A stretch of DNA of 64,000 nucleotides. Source: WVZH01 sp034430425. GTDB taxonomy: Bacteria > Chloroflexota > Anaerolineae > Anaerolineales > E44-bin32. Of the stretch, positions 43,672 to 53,034 are shown one piece after another (position 1 is the first letter of the stretch; each line of letters opens with the position of its first letter). Position numbers and translations under genes: made by a program. Below the pieces are notes generated by a model. It was given only the letters and a program-made list of their open reading frames with translations. It was not told the DNA's origin and made no database searches. The stretch lies in contig DAOUEK010000019.1 of assembly GCA_034430425.1 (NCBI GenBank), forward strand, positions 3,605 to 67,604. Direction: 5' to 3'.

Positions 43672-44886
43672 CTAGGTTTCGAGCTCTACAGCCATGGCTA
43701 CGGCCTCTCCACCACCCAGGCAGAGTGCGGCGATGCCGCGCTGGAGATTGTGGTCCCGCAAAGCGTATATCAGGGTGGTGAGGATGCGCGCGCCGGACGC
43801 ACCGATTGGATGTCCGAGTGCGATGGCGCCGCCGTTGACGTTGACTTTATCCCAATCCCATCCACTATCTTCCAATGCCTGCCCGTCGGCAAGGACTTGT
43901 GCGGCGAAGGCTTCATTCAACTCGATGAGATCGACATCCTGGAATGTCCAGTTGACTTTCTCCAGCAAAACCGGAATGGCGCGCGCCGGTGCGATGAACA
44001 ATTCTTTCGGGGGAACGGCCGCTTGGGCGTATCCGCAAACACGCGCCAGGGGTTGGATTCCCAGGCTGTCCGCATACTGCCGGCTAGCATAGACGACCGC
44101 TGCAGCACCGTCGTTCAAGCCAGGGGAATTCCCGGCGGTTACTTTGCCATCGGAAGAGAAGACCGGTTTCAAAGTGGCCAGTTTCTCCACTGATGTTTCA
44201 CGGCGGGGTGTCTCATCCTTTTCGATGAGCGTCAGAGCGCCTTTCCGACCGGGAATCTCAAGTGGGACGATTTCTTCATCAAAGCGGCCTTCATCCATGG
44301 CTGCAATCGCTTTTTGATGACTTTCGAAGGCCCAACGATCCATGGCCTCACGGCTGATGTTGAACTCGCCGGCGATCCATTCTGCGGCCATTCCCATGAC
44401 CCAATCTTCGAAGGGGTCCCACAAGCCATCATGCAGCAGGGCGTCGGTAAGCTCGGCGTGGCCGTAACGGAGTTCGCCACGTCTTCCTCGCAAAAGGTAG
44501 GGTGCATTGCTCATGCTTTCCATGCCGCCGGCAACGATTAAATTCGCATCCCCTGCCTTAATCGCCTGAGCGGCGAGGATGCCGGATTTCAGGCTCGATC
44601 CGCAAACCTTGTTAACGGTTGTTGCCCCTACGGTTTTTGGTAAACCGGCGAAAATGGCCGCTTGCCGAGCCGGAGCCTGGCCGAGGCCGGCCGATACCAC
44701 ATTGCCCATGAGCACTTCATCGATCTCTTCGGGATTGGGGATCGCCGATCGTTTTACCGCTTCTTGAATGGCCGCTGCACCGAGCTGCACGGCCGATAAT
44801 GGACTGAGTGCACCCTGAAAGCGGCCCATTGGTGTGCGGGCGGCACTCAAAATGACGGGGTCCAACGTATGCTTTGCTTTACTCAT
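43672..44886 (-). CDS. Acetyl-CoA acetyltransferase (canonical thiolase)
   Basis: A 404-residue thiolase. All catalytic elements are present: nucleophilic Cys in NKVCGSSLKSG (about 93), NEAFAAQ, GHPIGASGARIL with the catalytic His, and CLGGGEAVAMAV with the second Cys near the C-terminus. It can form acetoacetyl-CoA from two acetyl-CoA or carry out thiolysis in beta-oxidation. It is upstream of the 3-hydroxyacyl-CoA dehydrogenase gene. It matters here because the thiolase-like protein in the mevalonate operon has lost these residues, so this gene may supply acetoacetyl-CoA for mevalonate. Confidence 0.95.
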   Translation of the reverse strand: MSKAKHTLDPVILSAARTPMGRFQGALSPLSAVQLGAAAIQEAVKRSAIPNPEEIDEVLMGNVVSAGLGQAPARQAAIFAGLPKTVGATTVNKVCGSSLKSGILAAQAIKAGDANLIVAGGMESMSNAPYLLRGRRGELRYGHAELTDALLHDGLWDPFEDWVMGMAAEWIAGEFNISREAMDRWAFESHQKAIAAMDEGRFDEEIVPLEIPGRKGALTLIEKDETPRRETSVEKLATLKPVFSSDGKVTAGNSPGLNDGAAAVVYASRQYADSLGIQPLARVCGYAQAAVPPKELFIAPARAIPVLLEKVNWTFQDVDLIELNEAFAAQVLADGQALEDSGWDWDKVNVNGGAIALGHPIGASGARILTTLIYALRDHNLQRGIAALCLGGGEAVAMAVELET

Positions 44887-44933
44887 TCATTGCCTCTTCT
44901 GCGTTGCGAGTTTTTTAGGGTTTGGGGTGGGGA

Positions 44934-45440
44934 TTATTGACCACGAGGATCGGCTTTGATTTTCATCCACTCCGCACGAAGTCTTTGATAAGATTTGTCC
45001 AGAGACTCGGGCAGTACGCGAGTATCTCCGCTGGTGGTCATGAAGCTTGTGTCGCCTGTCCAGCGCGGCACGATGTGCACGTGGATGTGCTCGGCAATAC
45101 CAGCACCAGCAGCTTCGCCGATGTTTATACCAATATTATAATCTTCGGCGTGGTATACATTCCGTATGACCGTTACCGCTTCAGTGGTTAATTGCATGAG
45201 TTCGTTGCGGGTGGTTTCATCCAGATCCTCAAGCGAAGCCTTATGGGTGAAAGGCACCACCATGGTGTGACCGTTGGTGTAGGGGAAAAGATTGAGAATG
45301 ACGAATGCAGACTTGCCTCGGTATAGGATGAGGTTCTCCGCATCGTTATCCATTGCTGCACGACGGCAAAAAATACAGCCGCTTTCTTTCGTCTTTCCTT
45401 CTACGTAATCCATACGCCAGGGAGCCCAAATTCGTTTCAT
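44934..45440 (-). CDS. HIT family hydrolase/phosphorylase
   Basis: A 168-residue histidine-triad protein that acts on nucleotide phosphate anhydrides, possibly Ap4A. The HIT motif is AEHIHVHIVPRW near residue 112, with the usual His-x-His-x-His. It also has KESGCIFC near the N-terminus, a zinc-type cysteine pair common in the Ap4A-phosphorylase-like branch, and LNLFPYTNGHTMVVP. There is no good ribosome binding site. It is divergent from birA with an 84-base shared upstream region. Confidence 0.9.
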   Translation of the reverse strand: MKRIWAPWRMDYVEGKTKESGCIFCRRAAMDNDAENLILYRGKSAFVILNLFPYTNGHTMVVPFTHKASLEDLDETTRNELMQLTTEAVTVIRNVYHAEDYNIGINIGEAAGAGIAEHIHVHIVPRWTGDTSFMTTSGDTRVLPESLDKSYQRLRAEWMKIKADPRGQ

Positions 45441-45512
45441 GATTCAACGGATGAATTCTATCAGAGAATAGCCATTTATACATCACCGTGGCATGCTTCC
45501 TGCACAAGCGAG

Positions 45513-45518
45513 TACAAT
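45513..45518 (+). promoter_or_regulatory. Candidate -10 box of birA, possibly leaderless
   Basis: TACAAT ends only six bases before the birA ATG at 45525, so a transcript from it would start at or next to the start codon. No convincing -35 or ribosome binding site is visible. Confidence 0.38.
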
Positions 45519-45524
45519 TGGGAC

Positions 45525-46319
45525 ATGTCCAGTATAGATGACCTGCGTGCGCAGCTCCCGATCCATGGATTGGGCCGACCGTTTTTCTACTTCGAAACGG
45601 TCGATTCAACGAATGATATCGCCCTGGAAAAAGCCTGTCAGGGCGTTGCGCATGGCGCACTGGTGCTGGCGGACGAACAAACAGCAGGGCGCGGACGTGC
45701 CGGAAGGGTTTGGTATTCGACAGCAAAGCAAGCGTTGACTTTTAGTTTGGTGCTACGACCCCCAGCAGGACGCACGCAGGAACTCTCTGGCCTTGCCGGA
45801 TTGGGTGCTTTGGCTGTGGTAGAGGCGCTAGAAAAGTGGACGGTTCGAGCGGCGATAAAGTGGCCGAATGATGTGCTCATCGATCGGAAGAAGGCGGCCG
45901 GTATTTTGGTGGAGATGTCATGGATGGGCGAGTCCCTGGAGTATGCCGTTTTGGGGATCGGGATCAACGTTCAAGCCGAGTCGGTCCCTGCCGATGACAG
46001 GATTGATTTCCCTGCCACGTGTGTTGAAAACGCCGTGGGGAGGCCGATCGATCGTTATGAATTATTAATCGGCGTTCTCGAATCTCTGGGATACTGGCAT
46101 GAAAGGATGGGCTCCAAAGCATTACTCGAAGCCTGGCAGAATCACCTGGCCTTCTTGAATCAAGAGGTGGTCGTTCACGTGGTAGGCGAGGAATGGGTGG
46201 GCCTATTACGCGGTATTACGATGGATGGAAGATTACAGCTGCAGACATCTCGGGGAGAACAGTTACTGGCGGCATCCGGTGATGTGCGTATGCGTGCAGT
46301 TGACACAAACGTTAATTAG
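45525..46319 (+). CDS. birA: Biotin-protein ligase
   Basis: Attaches biotin to the carrier subunit of acyl-CoA carboxylases through biotinyl-AMP. The 264-residue protein has FETVDSTND, the biotin/ATP loop EQTAGRGRAGRVWYS near residue 54, KWPNDVLIDRKKAAGILVEM with the catalytic Lys, VLGIGINVQ, and a C-terminal SH3-like domain (about 215-260). It lacks the N-terminal DNA-binding domain of E. coli BirA, so it is a group I enzyme, not a repressor. It may be leaderless. The biotin carrier at 21214-21711 is an obvious target. Confidence 0.93.
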   Translation: MSSIDDLRAQLPIHGLGRPFFYFETVDSTNDIALEKACQGVAHGALVLADEQTAGRGRAGRVWYSTAKQALTFSLVLRPPAGRTQELSGLAGLGALAVVEALEKWTVRAAIKWPNDVLIDRKKAAGILVEMSWMGESLEYAVLGIGINVQAESVPADDRIDFPATCVENAVGRPIDRYELLIGVLESLGYWHERMGSKALLEAWQNHLAFLNQEVVVHVVGEEWVGLLRGITMDGRLQLQTSRGEQLLAASGDVRMRAVDTNVN

Positions 46320-46363
46320 GCTACACTTGACAGGTGTGGTTTGCTCCTTCCAGGAGGGCAGGC

Positions 46364-46579
46364 ATGTTCGATAATTTACGTGAATTATCTGATGGACCGA
46401 TGGATTTCGAGGAGGAGCGAGCTCGTCTCTTCGAAGTCGAAGATCAGTATATTTCTGAGCGGCGAGTTTTTGGCATGACATCAGGCCAACGCCTGGTGTT
46501 GGCGATACTGATGTTGGCAACGGTGTTGGTCATGGGAGCGGCCTGTCTGTTGGTAACCGGAAAGATCGCCTATTTCTAG
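46364..46579 (+). CDS. Small single-helix membrane protein
   Basis: A 71-residue protein with an acidic N-terminal half (MDFEEERARLFEVEDQYI) and one C-terminal transmembrane segment (LVLAILMLATVLVMGAACLL). AGGAGG precedes the ATG at 46364; the open frame upstream of it lacks support. It begins 44 bases after birA, so it is probably cotranscribed. Family unknown. Confidence 0.58.
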   Translation: MFDNLRELSDGPMDFEEERARLFEVEDQYISERRVFGMTSGQRLVLAILMLATVLVMGAACLLVTGKIAYF

Positions 46580-46611
46580 TAATTGAAACCAAGGTCAACC
46601 ATGTCTTCAAG

Positions 46612-46641
46612 GGACTGTCCTGAAAGGGCAGTCCTTATGTT
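46612..46641 (+). terminator. Probable terminator of the birA unit
   Basis: GGACTGTCCT pairs with AGGGCAGTCC (one G-U pair) across a three-base loop, followed by TTATGTTTAT. It lies 32 bases after the stop of the small membrane protein gene. Confidence 0.55.
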
Positions 46642-46783
46642 TATAATCAAATGGGTTCCTCGTGAAGTTTGGTGCTTGGTGTTTTGAAGCGATGTATCAA
46701 CTTGGGCATCGACAGCATACGGACAACTCTCGATGGTTGCTCGAGTCGCAGGACTACCCCAATAGATTCGTAATAAGTATTCT

Positions 46784-46814
46784 TGTAGGGGCAGGTTTCA
46801 AACCTGTCCCTACA
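46784..46814. repeat. Inverted repeat, possible dispersed palindromic element
   Basis: A 31-base near-perfect palindrome: TGTAGGGGCAGGTTT, then CA, then AACCTGTCCCTACA. It resembles short palindromic repeats scattered in many environmental bacterial genomes. It lies six bases beyond the stop codon of the penicillin acylase gene and could also act as its terminator hairpin. The rest of 46642-46783 shows nothing else. Confidence 0.6.
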
Positions 46815-46820
46815 TTGTTG

Positions 46821-49256
46821 TTAGCCGTCGCCGGGTTTGAGCGTTAGATGTCCTTCGGATGCCGCGATGACATCCTGCTTAACCCACAGCATGGGATGGT
46901 ATTCGATGTTCCGCCACATGTCGATCATGTCATCGTAGTGCGGGTGGAAAGTATGTCCGGATTGACCGGTGGTGTGGATCGAAAGCGATCGGCTGAAGTC
47001 TGCCGGATCGATAATCTGGCGGTACGATGGAACGATGACGACGTCGTACGACTTTCTCCAATCGTACCCCGTGTTATTTACCGTAAAGAAACTCCCATCC
47101 ACGGCAACGGGTCCGCGATTGAATATCCGTTCGATCAAACCGATACCACTTTGGCCCAGGCTTTGATTCTCGAAAGTGGCGGTATGCAGATCACCCCAGC
47201 GCCACTTGGACATGGATTTGCCAAGGGTTTCAGTGAGTTCATCCACCGCGGATTCGAGGGCGCGAAGCAGGATGATTTCTCGGGTTTCGATCTCAGCCGT
47301 ATTGACATCGTCAAACCAGACCGCATCCGCATTGGGCAAAGTGTTGACCAATGCGGTGAGCAGCGAAGGACGGGCCTTTTGCAGCAGGCGCTCCCCCAAC
47401 TCGTCCTGATAGACTTCATCGATCAAGCGGATGCGAAGTGTTTCGAAGAGCGCCGCTGCGGCGCTCTCGCGCACCGTCCGTCCGTCCCATTCACGAAGCA
47501 ACGCAACGGCTTGCGCAAGTCGGGAGTCCGTTGGCTGCAGTTCGAGAATGTACGGCAGCATGTCGTCGACATAAACCTGATGGTTGTCCCCCTGCATGGC
47601 CTGGATGTCCTCAATTGAGATCGAGTCGCTGGATTCGATCATCTCCACGATACGGCGGGCGCGAAAGCCGGGCGCCCAGTCAACGGTGATCATGTAGGGA
47701 TATTCCTCGCCGACGACAGCGTGGTTGGCGGTAGCGATGTAACCCTTCTCGGGATTGAAGGAATACGGCAGCTCGTCGAAGGGAATGGTTTCAAGCCACT
47801 CGTATTCACCCGTCCATCCAGGAACGGGAATCGAACCGTCGCCGTTTGCCCGGATGGGTATTCGCCCCGGCGCCTGGTAACCGATATTGCCGTCGACATC
47901 CGCGTAAACGAAATTCTGGCTTGGCACGTCCCAAAAACGCAGTGCGGTTCGAAAGTCTTCCCAATTTTGAGTCTGATCAATCATCAACACGCTTTCCATC
48001 AACCTGGCAGGCTGCAGCGCTGTCCAGGAAAGCGCAAGCGGCTGCCATCCGTAATACCATTGGTCTTCCGTCCCCCCGGCGACGTCATTAATAATCGGCC
48101 CGTGCTTTGTGATGCGAACGTTGAGCACGACAGGCTCATCTTCTCCGGAGACGTTGATTTCTTCCCGGATGATATCCATATCCAACCACTCCCCCTGGAA
48201 TTCGTATTGGTTGGGATTCTCCGGGTTGATGCGTTCGATGAACAGGTCTTGTACGTCGGGGTCCAGATTGGTGACGCCCCAGGCAATCCGGTCGTTGTGG
48301 CCGATGATCACGCCCGGGGCGCTGGCGAAGGATGCTCCTACGACGTTGAAGGGGCATTCCGGTCCGATCGGATCACAGTGCAGGCCGATTTCATACCAGA
48401 TTGATGGCATTTGGATTCCCAGGTGAGGATCGTTCGCCAGGAGCGGCGTGCCGTTTTCGGTACGCTCGCCGGCAATGACCCAGTTGTTGCTCCCCAGGCC
48501 GAAACCTTCTCCGAGGGCATGCGGCTCATACGCCATCTCCGGGATCGAGTCGAGTGTGGCGTTCGTGAGGAGTTCGGGCACGATGGCCGGATAGGCGCTG
48601 TTGTAAGCCGGGATGATTTCCTCAACGGCGTCCGCTCCGAGGCGGGCAGCAACGTGAGCGCGTAAAAGTTCCATATCTCGATTTCCGCCCAAATCCCACG
48701 CCATGACCTTCGCCCAGGCCAAGGTGTGGACCACAGTCCAGGGATCGGGCTCGAAATTCACTCCCGTGAGGCCAAGCACGGTGAACTCAAATCCCTTCGA
48801 TTTTGTATTTGTGGCGAGGTAGGCATTCACGCCTTGCGCATATGCTTCCATGGCGGCCAAAGCTTCGGGTGATAACAACGCCACTTCTTGCGCTGCCGCC
48901 CGATGCCATCCAAGTGTGCGGATGAAGCGATCGTTGCCAAGTGCACTCGGGCCGAGGATTTCGGCAAGGCGGCCGGTCCCGATGCGGCGCCAGAATTCCA
49001 TTTGCCAGAAGCGGTCCTGCGCGTGGATGAAGCCCTGGGCCATGAAGAGATCGTGGGTGTTTGCGGCGTAGATGTGTGGAATCCCGAACGAATCGCGGTA
49101 GACCTCCACGGGCGCTTGTAAGCCGGGAAGTTGAATGGCGCCTTCGATCTGCGGATATGGTCGTCGAATGTTGATATATGCCACGATTGCGAGTACGGCG
49201 ATGAGCAGGATGATTATGATGAGGGTAATGAGAACCAGTCTTCTGATACGTGCCAT
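46821..49256 (-). CDS. Penicillin acylase family protein
   Basis: An 811-residue Ntn-hydrolase precursor. An N-terminal hydrophobic segment (about 7-28) exports or anchors it. The alpha-chain region has FGIPHIYAANTHDLFMAQGF and AQDRFWQMEFWRR. The beta chain should begin at Ser256 in GLGSNNWVIAGERT after autocatalytic cleavage. Family segments LLANDPHLGIQMPSIWYEIG and NDRIAWGVTNLDPDVQDLF follow, and GQSGHTFHPHYDD lies near the end. The family hydrolyses amide bonds in penicillins, acyl-homoserine lactones and other amides. The natural substrate cannot be predicted here. It stands alone in its transcription unit. Confidence 0.92.
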   Translation of the reverse strand: MARIRRLVLITLIIIILLIAVLAIVAYINIRRPYPQIEGAIQLPGLQAPVEVYRDSFGIPHIYAANTHDLFMAQGFIHAQDRFWQMEFWRRIGTGRLAEILGPSALGNDRFIRTLGWHRAAAQEVALLSPEALAAMEAYAQGVNAYLATNTKSKGFEFTVLGLTGVNFEPDPWTVVHTLAWAKVMAWDLGGNRDMELLRAHVAARLGADAVEEIIPAYNSAYPAIVPELLTNATLDSIPEMAYEPHALGEGFGLGSNNWVIAGERTENGTPLLANDPHLGIQMPSIWYEIGLHCDPIGPECPFNVVGASFASAPGVIIGHNDRIAWGVTNLDPDVQDLFIERINPENPNQYEFQGEWLDMDIIREEINVSGEDEPVVLNVRITKHGPIINDVAGGTEDQWYYGWQPLALSWTALQPARLMESVLMIDQTQNWEDFRTALRFWDVPSQNFVYADVDGNIGYQAPGRIPIRANGDGSIPVPGWTGEYEWLETIPFDELPYSFNPEKGYIATANHAVVGEEYPYMITVDWAPGFRARRIVEMIESSDSISIEDIQAMQGDNHQVYVDDMLPYILELQPTDSRLAQAVALLREWDGRTVRESAAAALFETLRIRLIDEVYQDELGERLLQKARPSLLTALVNTLPNADAVWFDDVNTAEIETREIILLRALESAVDELTETLGKSMSKWRWGDLHTATFENQSLGQSGIGLIERIFNRGPVAVDGSFFTVNNTGYDWRKSYDVVIVPSYRQIIDPADFSRSLSIHTTGQSGHTFHPHYDDMIDMWRNIEYHPMLWVKQDVIAASEGHLTLKPGDG

Positions 49257-49550
49257 GGATGCCTCCCGTCTTGTATGCTTGGTTATGTGCGATTGATCTG
49301 ATTGTATATGAGAATCTTCTTGTGTTCATACAATTCAACACGTAGATCGCCCCGGGGTTTCATTCGAAATTAATGATTTTTCTTGTAGTGATGCACACGT
49401 TTGCAGGCGATCAGGCATCCTTTCGATCCAAAAAACGGTCGATAACGGGTGAGGAAGTGGTTGGAAAAGCGGTCTCGCGGTATAATAGATATGCTCCCGC
49501 CGCAGGCGGGTTTTCTGTGGATGTTGTTCGTTTGAGAGCAGTAAAAAGTC
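49257..49550. promoter_or_regulatory. Divergent upstream region with gyrA promoter and leader hairpin
   Basis: TATAAT at 49481-49486 is a strong -10 candidate for gyrA; upstream TTGGAA at 49461-49466 is too close to be a normal -35. A CCCGCC/GGCGGG hairpin with a three-base loop and TTTT (49496-49514) begins a few bases beyond the expected start point. The leader before the ATG at 49551 is about 58 bases. I see no clear promoter for the divergent acylase gene. Confidence 0.45.
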
Positions 49551-52013
49551 ATGGAAATCGGAACTATTCGACAAGTGGACATCGACGATCAGATGCGCGT
49601 TGCGTATCTGGATTACGCAATGAGCGTGATTGTGGCGCGTGCACTTCCCGATGCGCGGGATGGATTGAAGCCGGTCCATCGCCGCATTCTCTACGCCATG
49701 CACGAGATGGGGATCCGCGCGAATACACCTTACCGGAAATCGGCCAGGATCGTGGGCGAGGTGCTGGGCAAGTTCCATCCTCACGGCGATGCGGCGGTGT
49801 ATGACTCGATGGCTCGTATGGCGCAGGATTTTTCGATGCGCTACATGCTGATCGATGGCCAGGGCAACTTCGGCTCGGTTGATGGAGATCCACCCGCCGC
49901 TATGCGTTACACCGAGGCTCGACTTGCGCGCATGGCGCAAGAAATGCTGGTGGATATTGGCAAAGAAACGGTGGATTTCGTCGATAACTTCGATGGCTCC
50001 CTGCAGGAGCCTGTCGTACTCCCCGCTCGCTTGCCCAACTTGCTGCTCAACGGCGCCTCGGGCATTGCCGTCGGGATGGCCACCAATATCCCACCGCACA
50101 ATCTCAACGAACTGGCAGATGCCATCCACTACGTCGTCGATCATTACGACAATCTGGATGACGTCACTGTCGATGACCTGATGCAGTTCATCCCCGGGCC
50201 TGATTTTCCAACCGGGGCGATGATCGTCGGAACGGAAGGGATCAAGTTAGCCTATAGTACTGGCAAAGGACGGATCGTCATGCGTGCCTTCGCCAATATC
50301 GAGGAGCACGGCAAGTCCCGCCATCGGATTGTGGTTACGGAAATCCCCTACCAGGTAAACAAGGCCAGCTTGATCGAGCGTATCGCCGATTTGGTGCGTC
50401 AAGGGCGCCTGGGCGATATTTCCGATTTGCGTGATGAGTCCGATCGGCGGGGGATGAGCATTATCATCGAGTTGAAACGTGGTGCTCAGCCGAAGAAGGT
50501 GCTCAACCAATTGTTTAAATACACACAGCTGCAAACGACCTTTGGCGTGCAGTTGTTGGCTTTAGTGGATGGCGAACCGAGAATGCTGTCCCTCAAGCGC
50601 TCTCTGCAGCTCTATGTCGATCATCGCCTCACGGTTATCACACGCCGCTGTGAATACGATCTGGAAAAAGCCAGAGCGCGCGCCCACATCCTCGACGGTC
50701 TGATCATCGCCCTTGCCAACCTGGATGACGTCATCGACACCATCCGAAAATCAGCGGATGCGGACGTTGCCAAAGAGCGGTTAATGGAACGTTTCAAGCT
50801 GACGGAAATTCAGGCGCAGGCCATCCTCGATATGCAGCTGCGGCGTTTGGCGGCACTCGAGCGTGAGAAGATCGAGCAGGAACATAAAGAAATCCTGGAA
50901 CAGATCGCCTACCTGGAAGACTTGTTGGCCAATCCCAAGAAGATACATGCCTTGATAAAAACGGACCTCGATGAAGTCGTCAAGGACTACGGGGACTTGC
51001 GCCGCACGAGAATTTCTCCCGATGCCAGCGAGGAATTCAGCGAAGAAGACTTGATTCCGGACGAAGCCGTGTTGATCAGTATTACCGAACGCGGCTACGT
51101 AAAACGTGTTGCCGCGAAGACTTACCGTCAGCAAGGCCGAGGCGGGCGCGGCGTGCAGGGACACTCGATGCGCGGTGAAGATGAAGTAATGATGCTTTTC
51201 CCGGCGCGCTCGTTGGATACCGTGCTGTTTTTCTCGGATCGTGGAAAGGTGTATTCCGAAAAGGCCTATCAGATACCGGATGCGGATCGCACGGCACGCG
51301 GTATTCCGATGGTGAATATTCTGGCTTTATCGCCCGATGAATCGATCACCGCAACGGTAACCGTCCCCGATTTCAAACAAGCCAACTACTGCACCATGGT
51401 CACCCGCAACGGCAAGATCAAACGTGTTCATCTATCCGAGTTTGCTTCCGTTCGACCTTCCGGTTTGATTGCGATCGGACTGGAAGAAGGCGATCTGCTT
51501 GGTTGGGTACGGTTGACCAGCGGTGATGACGAGTTGATCATCGTCACGGAGCTTGGGCAGGCGCTGCGCTATCATGAAGAGAATGTTCGCCCGATGGGAC
51601 GACCGGCCACGGGTGTCAAGGCGATCAATCTGAAGCAGGGCGATTTTGTTGCCGGAATGGACGTCGTCGATCCGGAGGGGGATCTGCTCGTCGTTACGGC
51701 CAATGGCTACGGCAAACGCACGTCCTTTGATGATTATCCCAGCAAGGGAAGGGGAACGGGTGGAGTGATCACACTGAGCCGCAGCAAGATGTCGGAAACA
51801 GGCACGATTGCCTCCGCGCGAGTTGTCCACGAAGATGACGATCTGACGATCATTTCCAGCGGGGGCATTGTGATCCGCACCAAGATCAAACAGATTAAGC
51901 TTGCCGGCAGGGCGACGATGGGCGTTCGGGTGATTAACCTCAAGGAAGGGGAGATCGTCGCCTCCGTCGCTCGAACGTCTGCCAAGGATCTCAAGCAAGC
52001 TGGGGTAGAGTAA
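49551..52013 (+). CDS. gyrA: DNA gyrase subunit A
   Basis: Breakage-reunion subunit of gyrase, 820 residues. The N-terminal winged-helix domain has DYAMSVIVARALPDARDGLK and PVHRRILYAM; HPHGDAAVYDSMARMAQ forms the quinolone pocket; the catalytic Tyr120 is in AAMRYTEARL. The coiled-coil tower runs about 360-485. The C-terminal beta-pinwheel (about 500-815) starts with a GyrA-box-like QQGRGGRG near 536, favouring gyrase over topoisomerase IV. The residue at E. coli Ser83 is Ala81, while the Asp87 equivalent (Asp85) is kept. gyrB is not in the window. Confidence 0.94.
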   Translation: MEIGTIRQVDIDDQMRVAYLDYAMSVIVARALPDARDGLKPVHRRILYAMHEMGIRANTPYRKSARIVGEVLGKFHPHGDAAVYDSMARMAQDFSMRYMLIDGQGNFGSVDGDPPAAMRYTEARLARMAQEMLVDIGKETVDFVDNFDGSLQEPVVLPARLPNLLLNGASGIAVGMATNIPPHNLNELADAIHYVVDHYDNLDDVTVDDLMQFIPGPDFPTGAMIVGTEGIKLAYSTGKGRIVMRAFANIEEHGKSRHRIVVTEIPYQVNKASLIERIADLVRQGRLGDISDLRDESDRRGMSIIIELKRGAQPKKVLNQLFKYTQLQTTFGVQLLALVDGEPRMLSLKRSLQLYVDHRLTVITRRCEYDLEKARARAHILDGLIIALANLDDVIDTIRKSADADVAKERLMERFKLTEIQAQAILDMQLRRLAALEREKIEQEHKEILEQIAYLEDLLANPKKIHALIKTDLDEVVKDYGDLRRTRISPDASEEFSEEDLIPDEAVLISITERGYVKRVAAKTYRQQGRGGRGVQGHSMRGEDEVMMLFPARSLDTVLFFSDRGKVYSEKAYQIPDADRTARGIPMVNILALSPDESITATVTVPDFKQANYCTMVTRNGKIKRVHLSEFASVRPSGLIAIGLEEGDLLGWVRLTSGDDELIIVTELGQALRYHEENVRPMGRPATGVKAINLKQGDFVAGMDVVDPEGDLLVVTANGYGKRTSFDDYPSKGRGTGGVITLSRSKMSETGTIASARVVHEDDDLTIISSGGIVIRTKIKQIKLAGRATMGVRVINLKEGEIVASVARTSAKDLKQAGVE

Positions 52014-52042
52014 AGCATCGTCGCAGGTACAAATAACAATAC

Positions 52043-52070
52043 AACCTCCCAGGCGTGGGAGGTTTTCATT
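52043..52070. terminator. Terminator between gyrA and murI
   Basis: Perfect 8-base-pair stem AACCTCCC / GGGAGGTT with a six-base loop, followed by TTCATTT. It lies between the convergent stops of gyrA and murI. Confidence 0.72.
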
Positions 52071-52089
52071 TACCCGATAAGCGAGCAGC

Positions 52090-52902
52090 TTATATCAACG
52101 CCTTTCCGTACCAGTTTGCGGATTGCTCTTTCCCATCCAGACCGATCAGATTTACGCCCATCTCACGCAGCCGGTGAGAGTCGGCGCTGCTGATGTACGT
52201 AACTCGGCCTTTCTGATTCGGCGGCGCATTCAAGTCGTATTCGTCGAGAATTCGTTTGGTCTGGCGGGCGATCGCCGGTGAGGGATCGATCACGTTCACT
52301 TCCGGGCCAACGATTTTTTCCAGAACCGGGATGATGAAAGGGTAATGCGTGCAGGCCAGGACCAGCGTGTCGATGCCTTCGGCCAATAAAGGTTCGACGG
52401 CGTTTTTGAGGATGCGGCGGGTGTCAATACTGTCGAGATCTCCCGCTTCGATGCGTTCGACCAGGCCGGGTAACGTTTGTTGGAGAACAGTGACGTCGCT
52501 GGCAAAGCGTTCCACCACAGAAGCGAACAGTTCCCCCTGAAACGTGGCAGATGTCGCCAGCACACCGACGATTCGGCTTTGCGAACTTTGCGCCGCCGGT
52601 TTGACGGCGGGTTCCATGCCGACGAAGGGAATATCCGTATGTACCCGACGGAGATGATGTAATGCAGCGGCCGAAGCGGTATTACAGGCGACCACGATCA
52701 TTTTCGTATCCAGTTCAAGCAAATAACGAGTGATCTCCAGAGCGAGTTCACGCACCTTGAGCAGTGTACGGTTGCCGTACGGTACGTGGGCCTGGTCGGC
52801 AAAAAAAATGACATCTTCCTGCGGCAGCATGGTGTGAATCTGCTGTAGAACAGAAAGTCCGCCAAAGCCCGAATCGAAGAGTCCGATAGGTCGTGTGTCC
52901 AT
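52090..52902 (-). CDS. murI: Glutamate racemase
   Basis: Makes D-glutamate for peptidoglycan. The 270-residue protein has IGLFDSGFGGLSVLQQI with the N-terminal catalytic Asp-Ser pair, FFADQAHVPYGNRT, the first catalytic Cys in VVACNTASAAAL (about 74), and the second in LVLACTHYPFIIP (about 184). Its presence implies a peptidoglycan-containing cell. A minus-strand TACAAT at 52989-52984 is a possible -10 box. It is convergent with gyrA. Confidence 0.95.
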   Translation of the reverse strand: MDTRPIGLFDSGFGGLSVLQQIHTMLPQEDVIFFADQAHVPYGNRTLLKVRELALEITRYLLELDTKMIVVACNTASAAALHHLRRVHTDIPFVGMEPAVKPAAQSSQSRIVGVLATSATFQGELFASVVERFASDVTVLQQTLPGLVERIEAGDLDSIDTRRILKNAVEPLLAEGIDTLVLACTHYPFIIPVLEKIVGPEVNVIDPSPAIARQTKRILDEYDLNAPPNQKGRVTYISSADSHRLREMGVNLIGLDGKEQSANWYGKALI

Positions 52903-53034
52903 TGTGTCGAATGTGCTGCCCCAAGTAAGAAAAAACAGGAATCGCAGCCTGCAAATAGATCGGATTCAGATCACGTCTTGTGCATTGTACACCGAAATAC
53001 GCCTGACGTTGCTGCCGATTGACATGGGTACGAA

